A stretch of 64,000 nucleotides of DNA, from positions 1 through 64,000 of the forward strand of contig NZ_CALJEM010000003.1 in assembly GCF_938074695.1 (NCBI RefSeq), read 5' to 3'. Below are positions 55,711 through 64,000 of the stretch, in pieces. The stretch's first letter is position 1. Every line of letters begins with the position of its first letter. This DNA is from an uncultured Thermosynechococcus sp. (GTDB lineage: Bacteria; Cyanobacteriota; Cyanobacteriia; Thermosynechococcales; Thermosynechococcaceae). The notes under the pieces were generated by a model. It did no database searches and was not told the DNA's origin. It worked only from the letters and a program-made list of their open reading frames with translations. Made by a program: the position numbers and the translations under genes.

Positions 55711-56597
55711 ATGACGAAGACAGCATGGTTATTTCCCGGCCAAGGGTCGCAACATCCAGAGATGATGGCGGATTTGCTGACGGCCTATCCCCCAGCCAAG
55801 AAGCGGTGCGAAGAGGCAGCGGCAATCCTGGGGTGGTCGGTTCCAGACTGCTGTGCAGGCCGCATCGGCAATTTGCATCAAACCCTTTACACCCAGCCGA
55901 GTTTGTTTGTGCTGGAGAGCCTGTTGGTGGATGCCCTCAAAGAGCGGGGGGCAAAAGCGGATTTTGTGGCGGGTCACAGTCTTGGAGAATACGCTGCCCT
56001 CTATGCCGCGGAGGTCTTTGATTTTGAAACGGGGCTGAAGTTGGTGCAGCGGCGAGCCGAACTAATGGATGCCGCCGGGGGGGGCAAGATGGTGGCCTTG
56101 CTGGGGTTTGACCGCGAGCAGTTACAAGGGGCGATCGCTAGCACCCCCCATGTCGTTCTCGCCAATGATAACCATCCGGAGCAGGTGGTGATTTCGGGGC
56201 TGCCGCAAGCGGTGGACGCTCTGCTAGGGAAAATTAACGTGAAACGAGCGGTGCCCCTGAATGTGAGTGGGGCATTTCATTCCCCCTTTATGGCGGAGGC
56301 TGCGGCCACGTTTGCCACCCTACTGGATGAGTGTACATTCCAAGAGGCAATCTTTCCCGTCTTGAACAATGTTGACCCCCAACCCACCAGGGATGCAGCG
56401 GTGATCAAGGCACGGTTACAATCCCAGATGACCGGTGCTGTGCGCTGGGTAGAAACCTGTCATGCCCTTGCGGCGGCGGGGGTGAGCCAAGCCTTAGAAA
56501 TTGGCCCCGGCAATGTCCTGGCGGGGTTGGTTAAACGCACCACCCCAGAGATTGCGGTTACTAGCGTTGCCACAATTGCCAGTTTGGAGAGCCTTGG

Positions 56598-56601
<4 letters not shown>
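55711..56601 (+). CDS. fabD: Malonyl CoA-acyl carrier protein transacylase
   Basis: FabD loads malonyl groups onto acyl carrier protein for fatty acid synthesis. The 296-residue protein has the N-terminal FPGQGSQHPEMM motif, the nucleophile serine in GHSLGEYAALYAA near residue 92, the NVSGAFHSPFM histidine region near residue 200 and the C-terminal ALEIGPGNVLAGL. Its TGA overlaps the GTG start of plsC (GTGA), indicating coupled translation of two consecutive lipid-synthesis genes. Confidence 0.96.
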
Positions 56602-58611
<2,010 letters not shown>

Positions 58612-58663
58612 AACTTCCCCTCGATTCTAGAAGGATAGAGCGGAGATCGTCGTGAAATCATCC

Positions 58664-60211
58664 TTAAGATTCGCCCGCGGGGGGAAGGGACTGGTAGGCC
58701 ACCGTCGTCACTGTCGGTTGATTGGCCAGTTGGGGCACATCCAGCACGGCCGTATTCACCAAGTTAAAGAGGGGATTGGCCAAGATACCCGCTAAGGAAG
58801 TGGCAATGACCGTCACCACCAAACCCACCTGCAAAGGACGCATGCCAAAACTCGACCAAGACACCTCTGGGTAGTTTTGCACTGCTAGCGACATTTCGTG
58901 GGGTTCCTTGACCACCATCATTTTGACGACGCGGATGTAGTAGTAAATAGAGATGACGCTCGTCAAAAGACCCAATAGCACTAGACCATAGGCTCCCGCT
59001 TGCCAGCCCGCCCAGAAGAGATAGATCTTGCCAAAGAAGCCGGCCAAGGGCGGAATCCCCCCCAGAGAAAGCAGACATAGACTCAGACCAAGGGTGAGGA
59101 GGGGATCTTTTTGATAGAGACCCGCATACTCACTAATTTGATCGGTGCCCGTGCGCAGGGAGAAGAGAATGACACAGGTAAAGGCACCTAGGTTCATGAA
59201 GAGGTACACCAGCAGATAAAAGAGCATACTGGCGTAACCTGCCTCAGTGCCAACCACAAAACCAATCATCACAAACCCGGCTTGACCAATGGAAGAGTAG
59301 GCCAGCATCCGTTTCATGCTGGTTTGGGCAAGGGCAACCACATTGCCGAGAATCATGCTGAGAATTGCCAGCACTGTAAAGATAAGTTGCCATTGATCGG
59401 TCACACTGGGGAAAGCCAAGGTTAAAAAGCGAATGGCAAGGGCAAAACCGGCAGCCTTGGAGCCTACGGAAAGAAAAGCCACCACGGGCGTAGGGGCGCC
59501 TTCATAGACATCGGGCGTCCATTGGTGAAAGGGGACAGCAGAAATTTTGAAACTAATCCCGGCAATAACAAAGACCAAGGCGACCACCAAACCGAGGGAT
59601 TCCGCGGACAGGGCTTGGGCAATTGCCGGCAACTGGGTGTATCCACCGGAAAGACCGTACAACAGGGATGAGCCGTAGAGAAAAATGGCAGAACTGGCGG
59701 CCCCAATTAGGAGATATTTTAAGGCAGCTTCGTTGGAGCGACTGTCTCGCTTGGTGTAGCCGGCGAGGAGATAGGAGGCAATACTCAGAGTTTCTAGGGC
59801 TACAAAGATAAACACCAGTTCTTGGGCACCGGCAATAAACATGCCACCCACCGTGGCCGTCAGTAGGATGGTCATAAATTCGCCAAGGGAGCTGCCGGTT
59901 TGTTCCACATAGCGAATGGACATGAGAATGGTGCCCAAGGCGGAAAGGGCAATCAGTCCGCGGAAAAACAGGCTGAGGCGATCGCTAATAAAACTGCCGA
60001 AGAAACTGACGGTGTCGGACTGTGTCCAGAGGGGAATCATTGTGGCGATCGCCCCCCCTAAACCCACAATGGCTAAGTAGGGAGTCCAGCGATCCGCCTG
60101 CCGTCCCTGAATCAAATCCGCTAGGAGGACAACAAGTAGCGTTATGATCACGAGGGTTTCCGGCAAAATGGTGCCTGCATTGAGCTGTCCAGCCAGTGTC
60201 ACCAAATCCAT
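58664..60211 (-). CDS. ndhB: NAD(P)H-quinone oxidoreductase subunit 2
   Basis: NdhB is a proton-pumping membrane subunit of the NDH-1 complex, which carries out respiration, cyclic electron flow and CO2 uptake in cyanobacteria. The ATG at 60211 ([18 protein letters not shown]) gives 515 residues, as in known cyanobacterial NdhB; the track start adds 18 residues. About fourteen membrane helices are visible, with [51 protein letters not shown] and [19 protein letters not shown] carrying the conserved channel lysines and glutamates. Confidence 0.96.
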   Translation of the reverse strand: MDLVTLAGQLNAGTILPETLVIITLLVVLLADLIQGRQADRWTPYLAIVGLGGAIATMIPLWTQSDTVSFFGSFISDRLSLFFRGLIALSALGTILMSIRYVEQTGSSLGEFMTILLTATVGGMFIAGAQELVFIFVALETLSIASYLLAGYTKRDSRSNEAALKYLLIGAASSAIFLYGSSLLYGLSGGYTQLPAIAQALSAESLGLVVALVFVIAGISFKISAVPFHQWTPDVYEGAPTPVVAFLSVGSKAAGFALAIRFLTLAFPSVTDQWQLIFTVLAILSMILGNVVALAQTSMKRMLAYSSIGQAGFVMIGFVVGTEAGYASMLFYLLVYLFMNLGAFTCVILFSLRTGTDQISEYAGLYQKDPLLTLGLSLCLLSLGGIPPLAGFFGKIYLFWAGWQAGAYGLVLLGLLTSVISIYYYIRVVKMMVVKEPHEMSLAVQNYPEVSWSSFGMRPLQVGLVVTVIATSLAGILANPLFNLVNTAVLDVPQLANQPTVTTVAYQSLPPAGES

Positions 60212-60355
60212 AACTCTTTCCGCACCTTGATGGAATCCCCCATATCTTATCACCCAGATTTTCATTTCACTGTTGGCGCGAGATCGGCTTCTGCTTATGA
60301 ATGGGATTAGTTTTTACCAATCGCGGCGACTTGAAGATCGGGTTTTGATTGGTTC

Positions 60356-61252
60356 TCATAGCAGTACGTGTAAAGATCCGCGATCGCCATCTAGCTCAGT
60401 GGCCACCCCCACCGGTAAGGCGGCATTGACTCCTGCATGGCCAAAGGGCAAGTCACTCACAATGGGAATTCCTAAGTCCCCCAGCCGATCGCCCAAAACC
60501 TCAACCACGCGAAAATTGGGTTGGGTAGTTGGGTCTTCACAGCCACTAAAACGGCCAAGGGCAATTCCCTTAACCTGATTCAACGCACCACTACGCCGCC
60601 ACTGCGTCAGCATGCGGTCAATGCGATAGGGGGCTTCACCCACATCCTCTAAGGCCAAGATTACATTCTCAAGCGGTGGACAATCGGGTGTCGCCAGTAG
60701 GTGAGTGGCAACCGTTAAATTCCCTACTAACAGGCGACCTTGAACCGTACCGCCTCCCCAGCCCCTTCCGAATAGCGGCTCTAAGGGTTTACCCTGCACA
60801 AGATCAAAAAGGCGCTGCTGACTCCAAAGGGGTTCCTCGGCAAGCGTCGTCAGTACAGGGCCATGAACCCCTGCCACCCCCTGAGCAGCATAGCTCCACA
60901 GGAGAGCCGTAATATCCGAAAAGCCAATCAACCATTTCGGTGATCCCATAGGCCACTGCCACCGTTCCAGAAGCCGAGTGGCACCAAACCCGCCCCGCCC
61001 GCAGAGGATGCCTTTAATAGAATCATCTTGCAATAAGCGCCACAGGCGATCGCGCCGCTGTTGATCGGAACCAGCTAGGTAGCCCCAGGCCGCAAAGGCA
61101 GCCTCGTCCACAACAACCTCATAGCCCTGGGCGCGCCAACAAGCCACTCCCTGCCAAAAGCGCTCTGGCTCTCTGAGGGCGCCACTGGGAAACGCAACGG
61201 CTAGGCGATCGCCCGGCTGGAGGGGGGGCGGTAAGGCTGCCAGTGCCGTCAC
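60356..61252 (-). CDS. LD-carboxypeptidase (peptidase S66)
   Basis: S66 peptidases remove terminal D-alanine from tetrapeptides in peptidoglycan recycling. The 298-residue protein has the nucleophile region ILCGRGGFGATRLLERW near residue 90, FSDITALLWSYAAQGVAGVHGPVLTTL, LLVGNLTVATHLL, and LALEDVGEAPYRIDRML with the catalytic Glu. A C-terminal VSDLPFGHAGVNAALPVGV completes the usual pattern with the catalytic His. It ends the fur-DUF2808 run with one base between genes. The usual symbol is ldcA, used here only as likely. Confidence 0.85.
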   Translation of the reverse strand: MTALAALPPPLQPGDRLAVAFPSGALREPERFWQGVACWRAQGYEVVVDEAAFAAWGYLAGSDQQRRDRLWRLLQDDSIKGILCGRGGFGATRLLERWQWPMGSPKWLIGFSDITALLWSYAAQGVAGVHGPVLTTLAEEPLWSQQRLFDLVQGKPLEPLFGRGWGGGTVQGRLLVGNLTVATHLLATPDCPPLENVILALEDVGEAPYRIDRMLTQWRRSGALNQVKGIALGRFSGCEDPTTQPNFRVVEVLGDRLGDLGIPIVSDLPFGHAGVNAALPVGVATELDGDRGSLHVLL

Positions 61253-61253
61253 C

Positions 61254-61793
61254 TTAGAAAAAATGAGAATTGCGGTAGAACTGCAGCCGACCCGTGCCGA
61301 GATTTTGACCCAGGGCGCGATCGCCTCCCCGCGGAAAGGCTGTCACGGCAAAAAGATACGTCCCATCCCAGTAGGGATTGCGTAGAGGCGCAACCTTAAG
61401 ACGCAGGTACGACCCCGCTGAGACAGGGGGATCAAATGTCACGCTTAGGCGGGCTGAGGTGCCATCAAATTTCACCTCCCCCAAGGGAATCGGCCGGCGG
61501 GAGCGTTCCCCAACAAAGGCACGGGTGCGTTGGGGCAAAAAGTAAATCGTCTCTATGCTAGAAAGCTGCTGAATATCCAGAGGGGCAAGGGGTTCGCCTG
61601 CAGTAGTCGGTATTTGCACAATAAAATTGTAGGTGGTATGGGTAAGCCCCACTGGGGGAGAGTGGGTATTCGCTGCAACAAAAGCAGGGGGGTGGTCAAA
61701 AGCCACCCGACCATCGGGAAACTCCACCCCTAGGCTTTGGGGCCTCAAACCTGCTATTCCCACAAGGGCGATCGCCAGCGCCTCCAGTCTCAT
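61254..61793 (-). CDS. DUF2808-family protein
   Basis: The 179-residue protein starts with a short signal-like segment and carries the features I recall for DUF2808: TTYNFIVQIPTTAGEPL, IETIYFLPQRTRAFVG, and a C-terminal beta-rich domain with AGSYLRLKVAPLRNPYWDGTYLFAVTAFP and FYRNSHFF. It is probably exported or membrane-associated. Function is unknown. It overlaps the fur stop by four bases, so it may be part of the Fur-linked operon. Confidence 0.8.
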   Translation of the reverse strand: MRLEALAIALVGIAGLRPQSLGVEFPDGRVAFDHPPAFVAANTHSPPVGLTHTTYNFIVQIPTTAGEPLAPLDIQQLSSIETIYFLPQRTRAFVGERSRRPIPLGEVKFDGTSARLSVTFDPPVSAGSYLRLKVAPLRNPYWDGTYLFAVTAFPRGGDRALGQNLGTGRLQFYRNSHFF

Positions 61794-62311
61794 TTATCGC
61801 GGGAGGGGAGGTCTGCCCCCTGAGCAATTGCTTTATTACAGACCCAGTTTTCCGGGAGTCCAGGGTAGCCCCGCCGCAGCGCCTCTGGACAAATGGTATA
61901 GATCGTCAATTGACAATCAATTAACTGCAAGCCATACTTCTCCGTTTGCTTGAGAGCCTGTTTGAACACCGTATCATTATCGAACTCTATTGTGAGGTTG
62001 CATTGAACACACACCATGTGGTGATGGTGGTGCGGCGACATCGTATTTAGTTCATAGTGCTTGTGCCCCTCAGCAAGTTCTAACTCCCGCAGAATGCCCA
62101 TCCGGGACATCAACTTCACAGTGCGATAAACGGTAGATAAACTAATGGAATGTCCCTGCTTGCGCAGCTCATGGTGGAGGTCTTCAGCGCTGAGGTGGTT
62201 GCCCTTGGGTAGATTCTGGAAAATCTTAAGAATCGTTTCCCGCTGTGGTGTCAACCGCCAACCTTTTTCGTTAAGTTCTGCCTTTAAGGCTGCTGCTGTG
62301 TAAGGTGGCAT
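61790..62311 (-). CDS. fur: Ferric uptake regulator family protein (FurA type)
   Basis: Fur represses iron-uptake genes when iron is sufficient. The ATG at 62311 (MPPYTAAALKAELNEKGWRLTPQRETIL) matches the start of known cyanobacterial FurA; the track start is an upstream TTG and another ATG lies at 62347. The 173-residue protein has the winged-helix domain (HLSAEDLHHEL, SISLSTVYRTVKLM), the HHHHHMVCVQC metal/dimer region and IDCQLTIYTICPEALRRG. Only one C-x2-C pair is visible; the C-terminus is extended (PENWVCNKAIAQGADLPS). A candidate Fur box lies upstream. PerR or Zur roles cannot be excluded. Confidence 0.9.
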   Translation of the reverse strand: MPPYTAAALKAELNEKGWRLTPQRETILKIFQNLPKGNHLSAEDLHHELRKQGHSISLSTVYRTVKLMSRMGILRELELAEGHKHYELNTMSPHHHHHMVCVQCNLTIEFDNDTVFKQALKQTEKYGLQLIDCQLTIYTICPEALRRGYPGLPENWVCNKAIAQGADLPSRDK

Positions 62312-62386
62312 AGGAGATTCGCTTAATCTGCTGCTATTGGCTTGCATGATAGCCGACAACAGGTGTCATTTGCAACAATCGCAGCT

Positions 62387-62405
62387 TATTGAGAATGGTT
62401 ACAAC
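62387..62405 (-). promoter_or_regulatory. Candidate Fur box upstream of fur
   Basis: The stretch ttattgagaatggttacaa resembles the Fur operator (alternating GATAAT-like hexamers, with the ATTGAGAAT core seen in cyanobacterial iron genes), 76 bases upstream of the chosen fur start. It would fit autoregulation. The match is imperfect. Confidence 0.4.
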
Positions 62406-62545
62406 AATCCTACTGAGTTTTCTGCAAATTGGTTGCAATGCCCAACCACAACCCAGAGGTCGCCAACGGCGTACTCCCCGGCTGAATTCAAGCTTCTCCA
62501 TGGGCTACCTCACCCCTTAGACGGATGAGGAGTGGCGCGGAAGAT

Positions 62546-64000
62546 TTAATTGGCTTGGCGTTGCGGCTTCGGTCGCGGGAATTTCGACATGGGCACAAAG
62601 TCCTCAACGGGCACATCCTTGAGCGCCTGAGTCATGAACTCCCGCCAAATGGGTGCCATAAAGCCACCCCCCGTTGCCCCTTGACCTAAGGGGGCATAGT
62701 TGTCATTTCCTGCCCAAACAGCCGCCGCCAACTGCGGGACATAACCCACAAACCAAATATCTCGCTCAGAGGAAGTTGTGCCGGTTTTTCCTGCGGCGGG
62801 GCGGCCAAGATTGGCTGCTGTTCCTGTGCCACTGGTGATCACACTCCGCAGTGTATCGTTCACGGCTGCCGCTGCCCAAGGGTCAAGTACGAGTTTCGGG
62901 CGCGGTGTGTGATCCAAGAGCAAATGACCATCGTTATCGGTAACTTGAATAATAGTTGTGGTGGGGGATTGCCAGCCGTTATTGGCAAACGTGGCATAGG
63001 CCGCTGCCATTTCTAAAGGAGTGAGATCCACAGCTCCCAAAGGCAGGGACACCACCGGCAACATTGGACTGGTAATGCCAAGGGTACGGCAAACTTCAAT
63101 TACGCGCTCAATGCCCACCTCTTGGCCGAGGACAATGGCGGGAATATTGCGGGACAGAGCCAAAGCCATGCGCATCGACATCCCGCCCATAAACGAACCA
63201 TCGTAATTGCGCGGCACATACCAGCCATCGCCATCGCGGTAACGCACCGGGGAGTCACTAATTCCTGAATCGGGGGTATATTTGCCGCTGGCATAGGCGG
63301 CGTAGAAAACAAAGGGCTTAAAGGCAGACCCCGGCTGACGCATGGCTTGGGTGGCGCGATTAAACTGACTGCGGTTGTAATCCACACCGCCGACAAGGGC
63401 TTTGACATAGTGAGTTCGGGGATCCACAGCTGCCAAGGCCAACTGATCTGCCCGCACACCACTGGCTTGCAAGCTTTCATAGCCGCGCTGGATGGTGTCC
63501 TCGGCTATTTTTTGCAATTTTAGGTCAAGGCTGCTTTGTACCCGCATCCCCCCCCGCATGACCGCTTCACGGCCAAATTGGCGGGTCAACTCCTGCAAAA
63601 CGGCATCGGTAATCCACGGGCTGCGACTGCGTTGGAAGGAGGTAATCTCCCCCAGCTGGATTGGCTCTTGGGCAGCAGCGGCAGCCTCTTGGGGGGTAAT
63701 CCAACCCAACTCTACCATCCGATCTAGTACCAATTTCTGTCGTTCTTTGGCCAGCTGAAAATCCACAAAGGGACTGTAGGCCTCCGGCGCTTGAATAATT
63801 CCCGCCATCATTGCTGCTTCGGCAAGGCTAAGGTCGGCAGCATTTTTTTTGAAGTAGCTTTGGGCGGCCGTTTGCACGCCGTAGGTGTTGTGTCCCCAAT
63901 AGACTTGATTGAGGTACATCTCCAAAATCTCGTCTTTGCTGAAGATCTGCTCAAGGCGCATCGCCAGCACCGCTTCGGCAACTTTGCGGCTAATGGAGCG
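62546..64000 (-). CDS. Class A penicillin-binding protein (PBP1A family), 5' end outside window
   Basis: Bifunctional glycosyltransferase/transpeptidase for peptidoglycan. The frame is open to base 64000, so at least 485 residues are present and the N-terminus with the membrane anchor and start of the transglycosylase lies beyond the window. Visible transglycosylase features include RSISRKVAEAVLAMRLEQ and MYLNQVYWGHNTYGV. The transpeptidase has S-x2-K (QPGSAFKPFVF), S-x-N (LSRNIPAIV) and KTG (AAGKTGTTSSE). The C-terminus ends in a short basic Pro-rich tail (FPRPKPQRQAN). Several PBP paralogues occur in cyanobacteria, so no symbol is given. Confidence 0.95.
   Translation of the reverse strand, partial: RSISRKVAEAVLAMRLEQIFSKDEILEMYLNQVYWGHNTYGVQTAAQSYFKKNAADLSLAEAAMMAGIIQAPEAYSPFVDFQLAKERQKLVLDRMVELGWITPQEAAAAAQEPIQLGEITSFQRSRSPWITDAVLQELTRQFGREAVMRGGMRVQSSLDLKLQKIAEDTIQRGYESLQASGVRADQLALAAVDPRTHYVKALVGGVDYNRSQFNRATQAMRQPGSAFKPFVFYAAYASGKYTPDSGISDSPVRYRDGDGWYVPRNYDGSFMGGMSMRMALALSRNIPAIVLGQEVGIERVIEVCRTLGITSPMLPVVSLPLGAVDLTPLEMAAAYATFANNGWQSPTTTIIQVTDNDGHLLLDHTPRPKLVLDPWAAAAVNDTLRSVITSGTGTAANLGRPAAGKTGTTSSERDIWFVGYVPQLAAAVWAGNDNYAPLGQGATGGGFMAPIWREFMTQALKDVPVEDFVPMSKFPRPKPQRQAN

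Overview
The window reads as a chromosomal segment of a thermophilic unicellular cyanobacterium close to Thermosynechococcus. The evidence is the very dense HIP1 octamer GCGATCGC inside and between genes, the cyanobacterial gene set (NdhB, atp beta-epsilon operon, FurA-type Fur, FutA, DesC-type desaturase, DUF2808/DUF2862/DUF2949/DUF3134 proteins, HpnB-like glycosyltransferase), and strong resemblance to Thermosynechococcus proteins known from memory. No database was searched. I see no prophage, CRISPR array, rRNA operon or intact insertion sequence.

Layout. 0-5 kb: tail of tpiA, a secreted TPR protein, an mltA gene broken by one in-frame TAA, a zinc dehydrogenase, mraY and DUF3134. 5-9.7 kb: small secreted protein, metK (TTG start), a 5-FCL gene, and thrC followed by a ThiS/MoaD-like sulfur carrier. 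9.9-14.2 kb: a transglutaminase-like membrane protein lacking its catalytic Cys and His, a CNNM/CorC protein, and about 0.7 kb of apparently decaying DNA. 14.2-20 kb (minus strand): HpnB-like GT, rsgA, TusA-like protein, hydrolase and pyruvate formate-lyase. 20-25.7 kb (minus): dusB and a surface-glycan cluster of two GT2 enzymes, a GT11 and a GT10 fucosyltransferase, with a DUF92 kinase gene.

25.8-34 kb: metal ABC permease, ftsZ, SDR protein, desaturase, small proteins, cobD/cbiB, a Tat-type FutA and unknowns. 34-43 kb: pyruvate kinase-like protein, efflux membrane-fusion lipoprotein, holB overlapping a DHH-CBS-CCA-adding fusion, an ICMT-like protein, a wrecked 4Fe-4S membrane protein gene, and ddl. 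43-52 kb: DUF2862, atp beta-epsilon with terminator, prfB with a classical programmed +1 frameshift, ftsH, a candidate structured small RNA, tldD, rplY and purA. 52-64 kb: tRNA-Thr(CGT), ruvA, Tat-type Mn superoxide dismutase, the compact rpsP-khpA-rpsU-phoH operon (rpsU is missing from the ORF track), fabD-plsC, gap1, rhodanese, ndhB, the fur-DUF2808-ldcA operon, and a class A penicillin-binding protein running off the end.

The genes are mainly housekeeping: envelope synthesis (mraY, ddl, ldcA, PBP, mltA relic, glycosyltransferases), translation (prfB, rpsP, rpsU, rsgA, rplY, tRNA modification and repair), energy (ATP synthase, NDH-1, PFL, Gap1, pyruvate kinase-like) and metal or oxidative homeostasis (Fur, FutA, permease, SOD). 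I found no convincing undescribed defence or mobile system. The most informative irregularities are the two broken genes, the catalytically substituted transglutaminase, the candidate sRNA and the fucosylation cluster.
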